A stretch of 64,000 nt of DNA from the NCBI GenBank assembly GCA_034509925.1, contig CM067527.1, positions 5,747,001 through 5,811,000 of the forward strand, written 5' to 3'. A model generated the notes under the pieces. That model saw only the letters and a program-made list of their open reading frames with translations. It was not told where the DNA came from and ran no database searches. Shown here one piece after another: positions 46,553 through 60,441 of this stretch (position 1 is the first letter of the stretch; every line of letters begins with the position of its first letter). Source of the stretch: Hirudinaria manillensis. Its lineage: Eukaryota; Annelida; Clitellata; Hirudinida; Hirudinidae. The position numbers and the translations under genes are program-made.

Positions 46553-47736
46553 CTGATTATCATAATGACTCTCGTTGTAATATTATAATGAGTTGCATTA
46601 TAATAATTGCTTATTAATGACCGTCAGTCGTTGACTGAGCGTGGTGTTTGTGAGGACACATTGATTAATATTAATAAGTGCCGATGAAATTAATGCATAA
46701 TAAATATGCAATTATGAAAGACTTAAGATGATATCATAAAATATATAATAATTATATTATAAATATAATTATAATTATAATATAATATAAATATAATGAT
46801 ATTATAAATATAATAAAATTAATTACTAAATAAGTCACTAAATAAGTAAATCAATCATAAATTTATGGAATTCACGGTGATTGATTACAGAATGAGATTT
46901 GCCGGAGGTCAGAGGTCAACGCCTTGTTGTCTGATGAGGTTTTGAAACGAATTAATTAGAATTTCTCGACGGGAGGTGATTAGTCGTATCGTGGCATAAA
47001 TTATGCTAATTTGCCCGCCCGGATAATTGGAACTGCACTGGGAAGTCGTGCGAAGACGAAGACGACGACGATGGTGCGATGGCGATGACGATCCACTTTG
47101 AACGTACTTATGTTAATAAATTCATGATTATTAAAACGTCAGAATGTGTTTTGAACATCGTCAATAAGAGTCTATGCTAATTAGCTGCCCGGATAATTTA
47201 TGCTAATGAACGGACAGCCTCCCGAGGGCGCGATGTTCGTTTATCTAATTATAGCCAACAGCCAGCTGACCTTTGAACTCCGACCGACATCCTCGTCTCC
47301 TGATTGGTTGTTGCGAGGAGTTGAAGACATGAATGGATGTGGATTACTCGAATGAATTGTGAATTATTTATTGAATTAATGCGTGGCTCCAAAAATTTAC
47401 GAATTCAGTGAATGAAGAATAACTTTGCTGACGTTATCAAATGAATTAAAAATAGCTGCAGATGGTTTTATGGTGAATCCATTCAACATTCAATCCACAT
47501 TAATCCATGCCTCCGTCAATGCACCCATCCATGCACCAGTCCATGCAAGCATCCATGCGCACATCCATGCATCAATCAATGCACCCGTACATGTATTGAT
47601 GCATCTAACCGGCTTTTATCAACTTGTCCTAAAAGCAGTGTCTGGGATAATTTGCGAGACGCTGCAGATTGCACCATTAACTGATTGATTGATGGAGTGA
47701 TGGATTAAACGATTAGAAGATGATTCCAAACCACCC

Positions 47737-48050
47737 AACCATCCATCCATCCATTCATCTACCTTTCCATCCTTTTATCGATCCATTCAATTATCCATCC
47801 ATAAGCCGTTCCATTCACAAATCCATCTACACTTTCATCCATCCATCCATCCGTCCATCCGTCCGTCCATCCATCCATCCATGCGTCCGTCCGCCCGCCC
47901 GTCCATTCATCCATCCATCCGTCCGTCCGTCCATCCATCCATCCATCCATCCATCCATCCATCCATCCATCCATCCATCCATCCATCCATCCATCCATCC
48001 ATCCATCCATCCATCCATCCGTCCGTCGATTCATCCATTCATCCAACCAT
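47737..48050. repeat. (CATC)n array with CGTC variants
   Basis: Imperfect CATC/CGTC units pass into a pure core of about 21 CATC units at about 47934-48018. It is the reverse-complement family of the GGAT arrays at 38 and 56 kb. Confidence 0.95.
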
Positions 48051-48690
48051 CCAGAGAAGCGATGGAATAGAGACAGAAGAGAACTTGCGGATCAATAGCT
48101 GGGTGGTCGGAGGAGGCTGCTCAGTCACGCGTGACGATGCGTGGAGACCCGCAACATATGTTGCACCTTTACGATGCTTATTATTGCGGTGACGATGACG
48201 ACGATCTCGACGGCGATAATGACGATGATGACGACGACGATGACCATGGCGATGACGATGATGATGAAATGAACTGGTTGAGGTGGTATTGGTGACAATA
48301 GTGATGATGGTGACGATGACGACAACGATGGATAGACATAATTGAGGCCATTACTTGATCAACAAGCTTTATTTGCAGAGCAGGGATAAGCGGATGCACC
48401 ATCAATACAGCATTTAAACAAATGCGTAATGATCACAGTCGTCATCATCATCATCACCATCATTATCATTATGATCATCATTATTATCCTCATCATCGTC
48501 GTCGTCGCCGCCGCACATCACCGTCAAAGGCATCGTCATCATCATCGTCTCCAGATCAAACTCCAGCACTCGCTAGAAATCGTGACGTAACTTCCGGTGT
48601 ATAAGCCAGATTTAGATTGTTCAATATCCTGCTAAAACCTCGCTCAGATGATCGCTAATGGACTCTGAAAATGACCACCAACGAATAGGT

Positions 48691-48820
48691 ATACGGATGG
48701 ATGGATGGATGGATGAGTGGACAGACGGATGGACGGACGATCGGGCAGTCAGATGGATGGATGAGTGGATGGATGGATGAACGAATGAATGGATGAATTG
48801 AATGAACGAATGGATGGACA
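48691..48820. repeat. Degenerate GGAT/GAAT tetranucleotide repeat
   Basis: Interrupted GGAT, GGAC and GAAT units, an apparently older member of the same tetranucleotide family. Confidence 0.8.
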
Positions 48821-49109
48821 ATCGGACTCGAATTTGGCTGGAATAGTTGGAAAATGGCGGATCGATGACTAATTAGTCACAGCAGGGCGGTTGGCCAATC
48901 ATATGTATCGTCTATTGACGACTCGCCTGGGAAATTCCAACAAAGACGCCGTGACGTCACGAGCGACCAAAGATATTAATAACGACTTTGCTACTGCGGT
49001 CCTCAAACATTTCGACGAATTAATTCATCGGCGGTGAATTGATGAATTGACGTGTTGAATTAGTGTCATCCATTAGCATGCCTTGTGTCAATCACCAGTA
49101 CTTTAATCG

Positions 49110-49399
<290 letters not shown>

Positions 49400-51462
49400 G
49401 TAGAGGAAATTGTTAATATTTATAACAGACCGCAGATGTGAGACCCCCGTAATAACGTGGTTAACAAAGGAGTGATTGAGAGAAGGATCCATAAATCATT
49501 AGAAACCGTAGTTTCAATGCTGAGTGAGGTTAGTAATTAAACTAGACCACACAGAGATACAGACACGTGCAAACACACACACACATACACACACACACAT
49601 TTAAAGCTATTCATACAAACATATAAACATAATAACAAATATTAGCGGTATCACTGTCGTTAGTGTCACGGTTATAGTTATAACATATCCGATCGATAGG
49701 TAAAGCTATAAAACTCATTTTTACCTCATCCAACACGTTAGAGTTCCACGTTGCCATCCTAACCTCAACCCTAACCACAACCCCAACCCTAACCAATCCA
49801 GCCACCCACGCACACCCTTAATTACCCAATTCGCCCGATCAACACGACCCTTTTGGGGCTTATTCGGGCCCGATCCACCCAAAACATAAGCAACCCCCTT
49901 CGGGTTTGCTCGCAGACGTCAGAGCATTTCCGAGCAATTGTTTTCGGACAGAAACTGCTTTATAAGCTTCTCTCACTGGGATCTTTAAATACCCCTCAAG
50001 GATTGGTCAAGTGTTTCATTCCGCACCATCTATTGTCGTCTGATGTTGCTTTGGAGTCAGACTATATGAACCCGTTGTAACCATGGTCCTAGTCGGAGTA
50101 GTCGGTGTGGTGATGATGGTTGTGGTCGGTTTGGTAGTGGCAGCCAGGCGGCGAGGGTTAGAAAATAATAGTGCTTCAGTTTGTATGAATTGTAGGAATT
50201 TCATGGTCGAGATTGACAGCTGTCTTGTGGAAGCGACATTTCTTTTTGAAATTTTCGTCTGAGATCACCCCACTCTATTCACCCCCTGCCCGCTCATTCA
50301 CCCATTCATCTACCCAACCATCCAACACCCCACTCATTCACTCCTTCATTAATTCATTCATTTATTCACTCATTCAGTGGTTTTACAATTCCTGACAGGA
50401 ATGAAAGATGAGGTGGATGAACGACTCTTACTTCTAGTCAAAAGTGAAGGAATGAGTGCGTGAGCAGTAGACGGAATGAGTGAGTGAGGAATGAAAGAGT
50501 GACCGGGGAATGAAACAGTGAGTGAGGAGTGAAAGAGTGAGTGAGGAGTGAAAGAGTGACTGGGGAATGAAACAGTGAGTGAGGAGTGAAAGAGTGAGCA
50601 TATTCCTCACGGCAACACCTCATCTTCTCGATATCTCAAACAGCTGCGACTCTTACTCAGGGGAGGACATCACTTTTGTTTCTCGTTCGTTCCATCTTCT
50701 TTCCTTCTTCTTTCAGTCCATCCGTGAATGCATGCCTCCCCTGTTCAGTCATGTTCATCCGTGCAATCACCAACCCAACCATGCATCCGTAAACCATACG
50801 TTCATCCGTTCATCCATCCATTCATTCATCCATCCATCCATCCATCCATCCACTTGTACCATCCGTCCTTCCATCTGTTCGTGCGTCCACCCACCCGCTC
50901 AGTCAACGTTCCACTCGTCGGTGTTTTCGTCGCGAAACACTGCAGTCTGGAATCACGTACTCAGACCTTCTCAACCACTCAACCTCTCACCCATCCACCC
51001 ATCCATCCACCCATCCATCCACCCACCCATCCATCCACCCACCCATTACACCCCCCTTCCTGAGAGTCTCCCCACTTTTTTCAACTTATTTTCCTTTTCC
51101 TCTTTTGTGTCAGTCCAGAATTTACGCTCTTTCTTTTCCTTTCCTTCCGTCCGCAAAATTCCGCTCCGTTGGTCGCGAAAACACACTCAACTCTCAAGGC
51201 TCATGAATATCAATTAATTGCTATTATTAGTAATTATTGCTTTTCCTGCATATCATTATCTAAGCCTGCTTACAGTTATTAATGTCACCGATAACGTCAT
51301 CGATGACGCAGTCATGACGCGTCATGACGCAGACGACAACGACTCACAAACACGTCTTGACGCCATTTGGCTGCGTAAACTTATCAAGGTTCATTTTCCA
51401 TGCCGTATAATCAACTCCATTGTCATCATAATCAACGCCTTAGGACACCTCATTGGAGTTGT

Positions 51463-51663
<201 letters not shown>

Positions 51664-54600
51664 CATTATCGCAAACGACTCTGGAACTCATGCCTCTACC
51701 ATGCCAGACTTGTTTCTTACGCATTGATTAATTCACCCGTGACGAGAATGCACATCACAATCTGTTCTTCGACTGAGGTTGATGACCCCGCGACCCCTTG
51801 AACTTATGATGAATGAATGAATGCACTTGTTACGATGAATGAATCAATCATCCTGTTAGGCGTGCATTCATGCATGCTATCATAAACATTATTGTACCTT
51901 CAACTCTCATTCGGCGTCCAGAAAACCACGTACAATTAACTAAATTGTTGTTGCTGTTGTTGTTGTTATTATTATTATTGTTATTTTCGTTGGCATTACT
52001 GATATCATCATCATCATCACGACCCTTTCATAATAATCAAACAATGTTTAATTCAATGTCTTAATTGTCAATGCTTTCAGAAATTTGTATCTTTAAAAGA
52101 ATTGTTAAAAATCTTAAAAGGCGTAATGACATCCAACTTTAGATTTAACTAATGTTCGACCATGGATCATAAACAGGAGCTCAGGGCAGGTGAAAACATT
52201 AAGTCATACAGGGAAAGGAACTCGTAGGTGTCCTCAGCTCCGAGAGAGTAAAACATTCAGGACGTTCAGGGAAGCACAAGGACACGCGAGGGAATACGGG
52301 GACACACAGGGCAATGCAGGGACACCCGGTGGGAAAAAGTAAACGTGGCTTAAGAATGGCTGGTGATGGTGGAGGAACAGCACAAGTAAGTTGAGATAAT
52401 TAAGGACTTATGGTGCCTGGTCTAATTCAATTGCTGGAACAATCACCTGACGGGTTGATACAATTACGATGCCGAGCGGAGTGAGGCCAGGAGTGACAGT
52501 CGCAGGGGAGTGCAGAGGATTGAAGTTTCGATTGATGGGCTGAGTAAGAGACGGTTTACCTTAAAATACGACAGCAAGAGATTCATCAATATTCATAACT
52601 TGAAGCTTGATTGTTAAAAGATTGGTTGTTACGGTTGTTTCTAAATATTAATGATGTATCCATACCGATTTGTGGCTTATGTTAATGTTAATGCGCATTG
52701 GATGCACCTCCATCCATTCATTCATTCATTCATTCACTCATTCATTCACTCATTCATTCATTCCATCTTCACTCACACCGAGTGTCCATAATTGGCTTAT
52801 CTCCAGAATACCTTTCGCAACAATAACATGGAACAGATAGTTGGGTGGCCTCAAGTAATTTTTATTATTCAAAGAAATTTATATTTATTTCATAAATTAT
52901 AATTTAACGATATAAATTTAAAGTTTTTTTTCTAAACTCAATAATATTGATATTAAGAATATATTTTACCACATAAGGTAAGATGCAACGCCTAGTAAAT
53001 ACATGTTGAGTAGATGTATAAACGGACTCAATTAATATTATTATTGTTATTATTATAAAATAATTATTAAATTATAATTATCTATTAATTCAAACAATTA
53101 TAAATGATTAATTAATGATAATTGTAATTAAGAAATCGTTATTTTCGACGTACAAATGCGAAACAATAGCGGATAGCAATTATAAGTTGATGATCATTTT
53201 GCAGATGGATGACAGAGCAAACAGATCAGGAGACATAGAGAAGCACTTTCAATGTGGAGTCTGAGTAAACAGTGGCTTATAAACACCGACCCAACCCATC
53301 TCTATGGACCTCAAGTTATCCATCTACCCACCCACCCGTCGATCCACCCATTCACCCATCCAACCATCCACCTATCCGTCCATCCACAATCCACCCGTTC
53401 ATCCTTCCATCTGTCTACTCGTTCATCCACCCATCCGTCCATCCACAATCCACCCATTCATCCACCCATCCATCCACCCAACCATCCACTCATCCGTCCA
53501 TCCACAATCCACCCACCTAAGCATTCGTTGTACTCCAAATTCTTTACGACCCTCAAGCACAAATCATGCTTTTCCAACGACATCCGAACGACGAAGACTC
53601 CAGTTTCTCATCGTTACAAAAGGAATTTAATTTAATTTTTTTTAAATTTAAATTATTAAATAATAAATAAAGTTTAATTATAAAATAATATGGCAGCAGT
53701 AGAAAAATCTTAATAATATTTGTACCAATATGGGCAACAACAAAAGTATCAACAAATAATATAATAATAATGATAATAACAATAATAATAATAAAGTTAA
53801 TAATAATAATAATAATAATAATAACTCAACGGGGGTACGTCGGAGACTGGGTTGTAGCAATACTTAGGGCTGTCTCATATTTTATTTAAATGATTTCCCA
53901 GTCGAATCCTGCCAACCAGCAGCTGTGGGAGAGAGTGAGTTATGGAGAGGACGTGTGGGTAGATGGATGAGTGGGTAGATGGGTGAATGGGTGGGTGGAT
54001 GAGTGGATGGGTGTATGGATGGATGGAAAGATATGGGTTGGTGAAGAAATGAAGAGACGAACGAACGAACGAGTGGATGGATGGATGGATGGATGGACGG
54101 ATAGACAAATGATTGATTGTACATCACTCGAAAAGGTGACAAAGTGCTTTCTAATGCTGGAATCGTGAAATGTTTGGAAATCATTATCAGCACCGATAGT
54201 CATCATTTGCAGATAGCTGTCGGTCGCCATCGTCATAATCCGTCTCATCTCTTTCTCACCTAGCTCAAGGGATGCTGATAAATCGGACATCGTCATCATC
54301 ATCGTCATCACCACCATCGCTGTCGTTGCCATCCCCTTCCTCGTCGTTGTCATCTTCACCCTTTGTTCCTGTCGAAAGAAAGAAATATGTTACGACCTCG
54401 AGTACAACAACGATAGCACTGCAACGACACAACGACACAACATCACCAGCAGCAACAACAGTAACAATAACAATAAACAACAAACAACAACCAAAACTGC
54501 TATTGTACGATGCAGTCGCTTGTAGCAATACTTTGTCTTTTTCTTGAATATTTGAATGAGAATTGGCTGCAAATAGGAGCCCTAGGCTTCATCGTGATCG

Positions 54601-56212
54601 TCATCATCGCCTTCGTCACCGTCGTCGTCGTCATCATCATCATCTTCATCTTCATCATCACACAACCAAGCCTCTCATGCTACCCATCGACGTCGTCGTC
54701 ATCATCATGATCATCATCATCATCACCATCGTCGTCGTTATAATATTCTTGTCGTAAAACTTCTAAAAGCACTGGAACCAGTTTTTTTTTTTAAATTCGA
54801 ATAATTATTTTCTCCAGAGAAGAGTCATCACGTGGAACGGTGAATAATTTATCTCCATGGCAACTGGATACAAGAAGAAGAAGAAGAAGAAGACGACGAC
54901 GACGACGTCGTAGGAGGCACGCATTGTCGCCTGCACCTTTGCTATTCACGTGATTATTTGAATTTGTAGAAATATTATTATTATTATTAAAATTCATGTT
55001 ATTATTATTATTGTTGTTGTCAGCGGTCATCGTCATTATCTGAAAATTGATCATTATCATCATTGATATTACGTTAATATTTTGTTACTCAAGCGTTCCT
55101 TTCTCTTGTTAGGTCCACAACTTTCACACGAGACTTTCGGCAGAAAATATCAGTTTCGAAGGCTGGGAGTAGCATGGGGTTGGGGGTAGTTTGGGTAGCT
55201 TGGGTAACATGGGTGGCTTAGGTATCATGGGTATCATGAGTGGCTTGGTTGTATGAGCATACCACTTGAGGAAAATGTGTGGGGTATAACTGACACTAGG
55301 AGACCCTTGTCTTGCAGGATGTTAGGTGCTTTAATTGCTCTATCAAAACTTTCTCACCAAGCTCGGCTTTCTCGCAACATCCCATCCACCATTCACCCAT
55401 ACACCCATCCACCCCACTCTCCACTCACCCATCCATCCAACCATTCACCCACCCAGCCACCCTGGAATGGTGAAATGATAAGAGTTGTTTTCTATTAATA
55501 TGATGAATTGCTTGCGCAGGATTAAAGGACCGCCAGACGACCTCTGCTTCGTCGGATGCGAGTAGCGTTTGTCTTTTTGACGTCCCAGCAACTCGTGAGG
55601 TCAACATGGTAGGGTGGGTGACGGGGTGGATGGATGGACGAATGGATGGATTTGATGGATGGATATGTGGATGACAGACTGGTTGGATGGGTAAGCTGGT
55701 AATTGACTGAGCGGTAGAAACATGGTTGATTGATTGAAGACATGGTAGTTAAACAAATAGTTGGATAAGTGGATGTTAATGGATAGATGGATGGATGGAC
55801 GGATGGACGGACGGACGGACAGACGGATAGGTGAGTTGATGGGTGGGTGGATGGAGCTTGTCATCATTAGCGGAGTGCCGGGATCAGATGCAAATGTATG
55901 GCTTCATCGATCAGAAATGCGAGTCACTGTCGAAATTATTCCCATTGTTCGCGCATGCGTAAGACGCGAAGCGACGACGACGACGACGTTGATGACTACG
56001 ACGATGACGACGACGACGATGGCGGCGATGATGACGTGGCACGACCGAAAGTAAGGCGCCCGGTTTATTATAGGGGAGACGGAATCAGAGTTTTTTGTTT
56101 GTTTTTTTTTCATTTTTTTTCTTGTCCTTCATTTTCATTGAAAAAATAACAAGAATTTAAAGTGCAGAAATTGATGGATGCATGCGTTTGGATTGAATTA
56201 TGGGTTAGGGTG

Positions 56213-57060
56213 GGTGGGTGGGTGGATGGATGGATGGATGGATGGATGGATGGATGGATGGATGGATGGATGGATGGATGGATGGATGGATGGATGGATG
56301 GATGGATGGATGGATGGATGGATGGATGGATGGATGGATGGATGGATGGATGGATGGATGGATGGATGGATGGATGGATGGATGGATGGATGGATGGATG
56401 GATGGATGGATGGATGGATGGATGGATGGATGGATGGATGGATGGATGGATGGATGGATGGATGGATGGATGGATGGATGGATGGATGTATGGATGGGAT
56501 GGATGGATGGATGGATGGATGGATGGATGGATGGATGGATGGATGGATGGATGGATGGGATGGATGGATGGATGGATGGATGGATGGATGGATGGATGGA
56601 TGGATGGATGGATGGATGGATGGATGGATGGATGGATGGATGGATGGATGGATGGATGGATGGATGGATGGATGGATGGATGGATGGATGGATGGATGGA
56701 TGGATGGATGGATGGATGGATGGATGGATGGATGGATGGATGGATGGATGGATGGATGGATGGATGGATGGATGGATGGATGGATGGATGGATGGATGGA
56801 TGGATGGATGGATGGATGGATGGATGGATGGATGGATGGATGGATGGATGGATGGATGGATGGATGGATGGATGGATGGATGGATGGATGGATGGATGGA
56901 TGGATGGATGGATGGATGGATGGATGGATGGATGGATGGATGGATGGATGGATGGATGGATGGATGGATGGATGGATGGATGGATGGATGGATGGATGGA
57001 TGGATGGATGGATGGATGGATGGATGGATGGATGGATGGATGGATGGATGGATGGATGGT
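56213..57060. repeat. (GGAT)n array, about 850 bp
   Basis: About 210 GGAT units with interruptions only near 56487-56498 (a GTAT unit and an extra G) and near 56557-56560 (another extra G). The stretch from about 56562 to 57058 is perfect. It is the largest tandem array in the window. Confidence 0.98.
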
Positions 57061-57344
57061 TGAATGGGTGGATCGGTATAGGGGTGGGTGAGTGCAAATT
57101 ACCACCCATTAATCTTGCATAATATGAAGCAGTCAGTCGGTTAAGTTTCAAAAGAATTTCCTTTCCTTTTTTTTTTCAAATTCTACTCTTTTATTTTTCT
57201 CGACTGGAGAAAACCGCAACGAAATTTTTCATTCCTGGAAGAGTTATTCGTTCACTTCTACATTCAGTTCATCCGTCAAGATGAACCGAATGCCGTGAGG
57301 AAAATTCATTCCTCAATCTAATTTCAAATCAGTAATTAAATGAA

Positions 57345-57570
57345 AAGATGAGTGAACGAGTGAACGAGTGAGTGAGAGGGTGAGTGAGAGAATGAGTGGG
57401 TTGGTGAGTGAAGGAGTGAGTGGATGAGTGAGTGAATGAGTGAATGGATGAGTGAGTGGATGAGTGGGTGAGTGAGAGAATGAGTGGGTTGGTGAGTGAT
57501 TGGATGAGTGAATGAAGGAATGAGTGTATGAGTAAGTGAATGAGTATCTGAGTGGGTGAGTGAGTGCGTC
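57345..57570. repeat. Degenerate GTGA/GAGT tetranucleotide repeat
   Basis: GAGT units interspersed with GAAT, GGAT, GGGT and GAGA variants, an older relative of the pure GTGA array at 39 kb. Confidence 0.85.
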
Positions 57571-58512
57571 ACCTTCAATTCCATTACCGCGAGCAATCAT
57601 AAAGCATTAAAGTTGTCCTCCCGAATGAAATTTTAAAATCTTTTTCTCATTTTTTAACTTAAAAGAAGATTATTATTTTTTAATTTCTAATGTCATCATC
57701 ATCATCATCATATTCATCGTCTTCATATTTATCTCCACTTGTTAATATAATGTTTTGCAATTTAATTAAGTATTATTTATGTCGAAATTCTGGAAAAACG
57801 TTCAAAAAAGCGCTTAAAATAGCGAAACAATTATCAACTTTGCCTCGCTATTCGTGGGAAATTCCAAATCTGCAGCTTTTTATTCTGCGCCAAAAACAAT
57901 CGCTATCATTATCACAATCACGATCATCATCATCATCATCATTGGAGGCATCCGATTCACTCAAGTTTACATCTGATGGCCTGCGCAAAGTATTTGTCCA
58001 CCTCTTTTTTTGAATGATTACTTGAATGAAATTAATGAGTGAGTGATTGTGAACATCAAGAATTGTAAGTAACGTCTATATTAGTCATAATCCCAGCTTA
58101 GTGACATTACCTTATGGTAATTAATCATCATCGTCGTCGTCGTCGACATCATCATCATCATAATCATCATCCTCGACTTCATTATCATCATAAGAGCCTG
58201 TGCAAATTTTGATACAGCCCAGTTATGCTAAGTACAGTCACGATATGTATGTAAAGTATTAACATTCGAAATAGCATTTATTTGAGTGTCTATGGTTCTA
58301 TAAACAGTACAGTTGTACGTGTACTGTTCACAATCTTTTGAAGGAAAGAATACAAAACACTGCATCCTGAGACATTTAGTGTGAGTTTGTATAAACAAAC
58401 AGACCAAAGGCAAACAAAGTGTTTGTAAAATCGTAGCATTCAAGTGTCAATCATTTTGTATCGATGGTCTCGTGTGCATCAGGTCCGTAGACAAAGTTCA
58501 TCTGTTTTCAAA

Positions 58513-58704
58513 TACATTATATTCACATTTTATAAATACATTATATTCACATTATATTCACATTATATAAATACATTATATTCACATTATATAAATACAT
58601 TATATTCACATTATATAAATACAGTATATTCACATTATATAAATACAGTATATTCACATTATATAAATACATTATATTCACATTATATAAATACAGTATA
58701 TTCA
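58513..58704. repeat. 24-bp minisatellite
   Basis: Unit TACATTATATTCACATTATA plus TAAA is repeated about eight times, with an alternating TACAGTATATTCAC variant and one partial copy near the left end. Confidence 0.93.
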
Positions 58705-59899
58705 CCCACCTACCCAGTCTCACCCACTCACCCACCCACGCTCACACTCACTTCATTCACTCTCTTTATACCTCATCATCTTCCTTATCTAATTCTCACG
58801 TGATGCAAACCAAGATACTAAGAAAGATCTCTATTTTTTTTTGTTGCGAAAATCTGCAACTAATAAAACAGTGTTGAAGAGACGTGCATACCGACGATGA
58901 ATGACGACGAAGAAGGTGATGATGACGACGATGATGACTATGATGATGAAAGATGATGGTAGGTGATGATGTATGATGATTGTGATGACGTTCGTGTTGT
59001 TGGAATAGTTTTAATTGAAACGATTTAAAAAAAAACAACAAAAAACAATGCTTTGTTTTGAATTCATGCAATTGTTGCAACAACTCCAACGACACAATTC
59101 CATGCAGTTATTCTGCTATTATCACCTGCATTATTAACACGTCGTAACCATCACCATGAACAATAGCATCGTCGTCATCAACACCATCAACACCACAACA
59201 ATAACAACCAACCTCTCTCTCTCTATCTTACTCTCTAACTCTCTCTCTCTCTCACCGGGATCTCCCTCTTTGAATGGATTATATCAAATATTATATCAGT
59301 GACTAAGTCCCTAAATGGTATCTTTGTATCTTCATAGCATGACCTTTGCGATGTTTTGACCCAAAATATATCCTGTGCGTGCAAAATTTGTTCGCTACGC
59401 TTTTTTGGCGTCAAAACGTGTGGTCGTCGGTGTAAAGCGGTTCCCCTTCTTTCATTGGTCCGTCATTTCCACGACAATCGAATCTTCGGCACAGAAATCA
59501 TTGGACCGATTCGATCGACCTCTATTTCTAACTGGAAAGCGTCGTCGACATGGCCCTGTTCTCCTGGAAAAGTATCCGTCCTGTGAGAATTCTTTATCCC
59601 CTGACGATGGCAGCCTAACTTTACAATAAGCCCGACAGTTTTTTCTCACAATGTTTTCGAGAAGTTAACCAAAGCTACTTCACTAGAGCCATGTTAATTA
59701 CATAGATAATTATGGCGGCTTATAATTATAGGAAAATATTCGCAGATCCGCGCGCAACAATAAAAATATCTATTCTCAGACGGCTTTGGACACCAGAGCC
59801 TTTATAGGCGCACGTGGCTGCGTGCACTTGCGCTATAGGTGTGCAATGGACATCATCATCATCATGACCGTCGTCGTCGCCATCGTCATGCATCATAAG

Positions 59900-59935
<36 letters not shown>

Positions 59936-60233
59936 ATCATATTTGGCAGTAGAGAAAAACAATTAAATCTGTATCAATCACCATCGTCTACGTCATCATC
60001 ACCATCATCACTATCGTCATCATCACCATCAACACTATCGTCGTCGTCATCATCATCAACACTATCGTCATCATCATCATCATCGCCGTCATCTTAATCG
60101 CTGAAGAGGAAGGTGCTCCTAAGTGCGTCTCCAGCCTACTGGAATTTCCCATGGAGACAAAAATAGAACAAAAACAGAACTTGCAAACCGAAAATTTCGT
60201 CGGCAAAATTCTTCTGCAATCAACAAAATGGGG

Positions 60234-60441
60234 TACATTTGTACGTTTGTACATCTGTACGTTTGTACGTTTGTACGTTTGTATATCTGTACGTTTGTAT
60301 GTTTGTACATCTGTACGTTTGTACGTTTGTACATCTGTACGTTTGTATGTTTGTACGTTTGTACGTTTGTACATCTGTACGTTTGTACGTTTTTATGTTT
60401 GTACGTTTGTACATTTGTACATTTGTACGTTTGTACGTTTC
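60234..60441. repeat. 8-bp minisatellite with higher-order pattern
   Basis: About 26 copies of an octamer, mainly TGTACGTT, with TGTACATC, TGTATGTT and TGTATATC variants. The variants recur in blocks of three to four octamers, giving 24- to 32-bp higher-order units. Confidence 0.93.

Noticed and set aside
49744-49800. CCCTAACC-like words suggesting an interstitial telomere
   Set aside because: Only a few degenerate copies (CCTAACCTCAACCCTAACC and similar), without a regular hexamer array.
50016-50204. Thr/Pro-rich frame starting MKFLQFIQTE as a possible mucin-like or DDR leader exon
   Set aside because: No hydrophobic signal core and no supported donor in the right phase.
54265-54528. Signal-peptide-like frame (CCLLFIVIVTVVAAGDVV) considered as the missing DDR first exon
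   Set aside because: It starts at TTG rather than ATG, is derived from CAA/CAC-type repeats on the other strand, and has no convincing phase-1 donor.
54791-55063. Minus-strand frame with Arg and Leu runs before VSSCHGDKLF
   Set aside because: The Arg/Leu runs come from GTC/CTT microsatellites. A parallel frame from an ATG gives only Val/Phe runs, and neither joins DDR.
56110-57151. Open frames of 280-331 codons in several frames on both strands (IHPS/HPSI and GWMD repeats)
   Set aside because: They come from a tetranucleotide array, which reads as a four-residue repeat without stops on both strands. There is no unique sequence, start context or splice structure.
59356-59649. Overlapping frames on both strands in a less AT-rich patch
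   Set aside because: No conserved motif, no splice partners and no clear start; likely non-coding.
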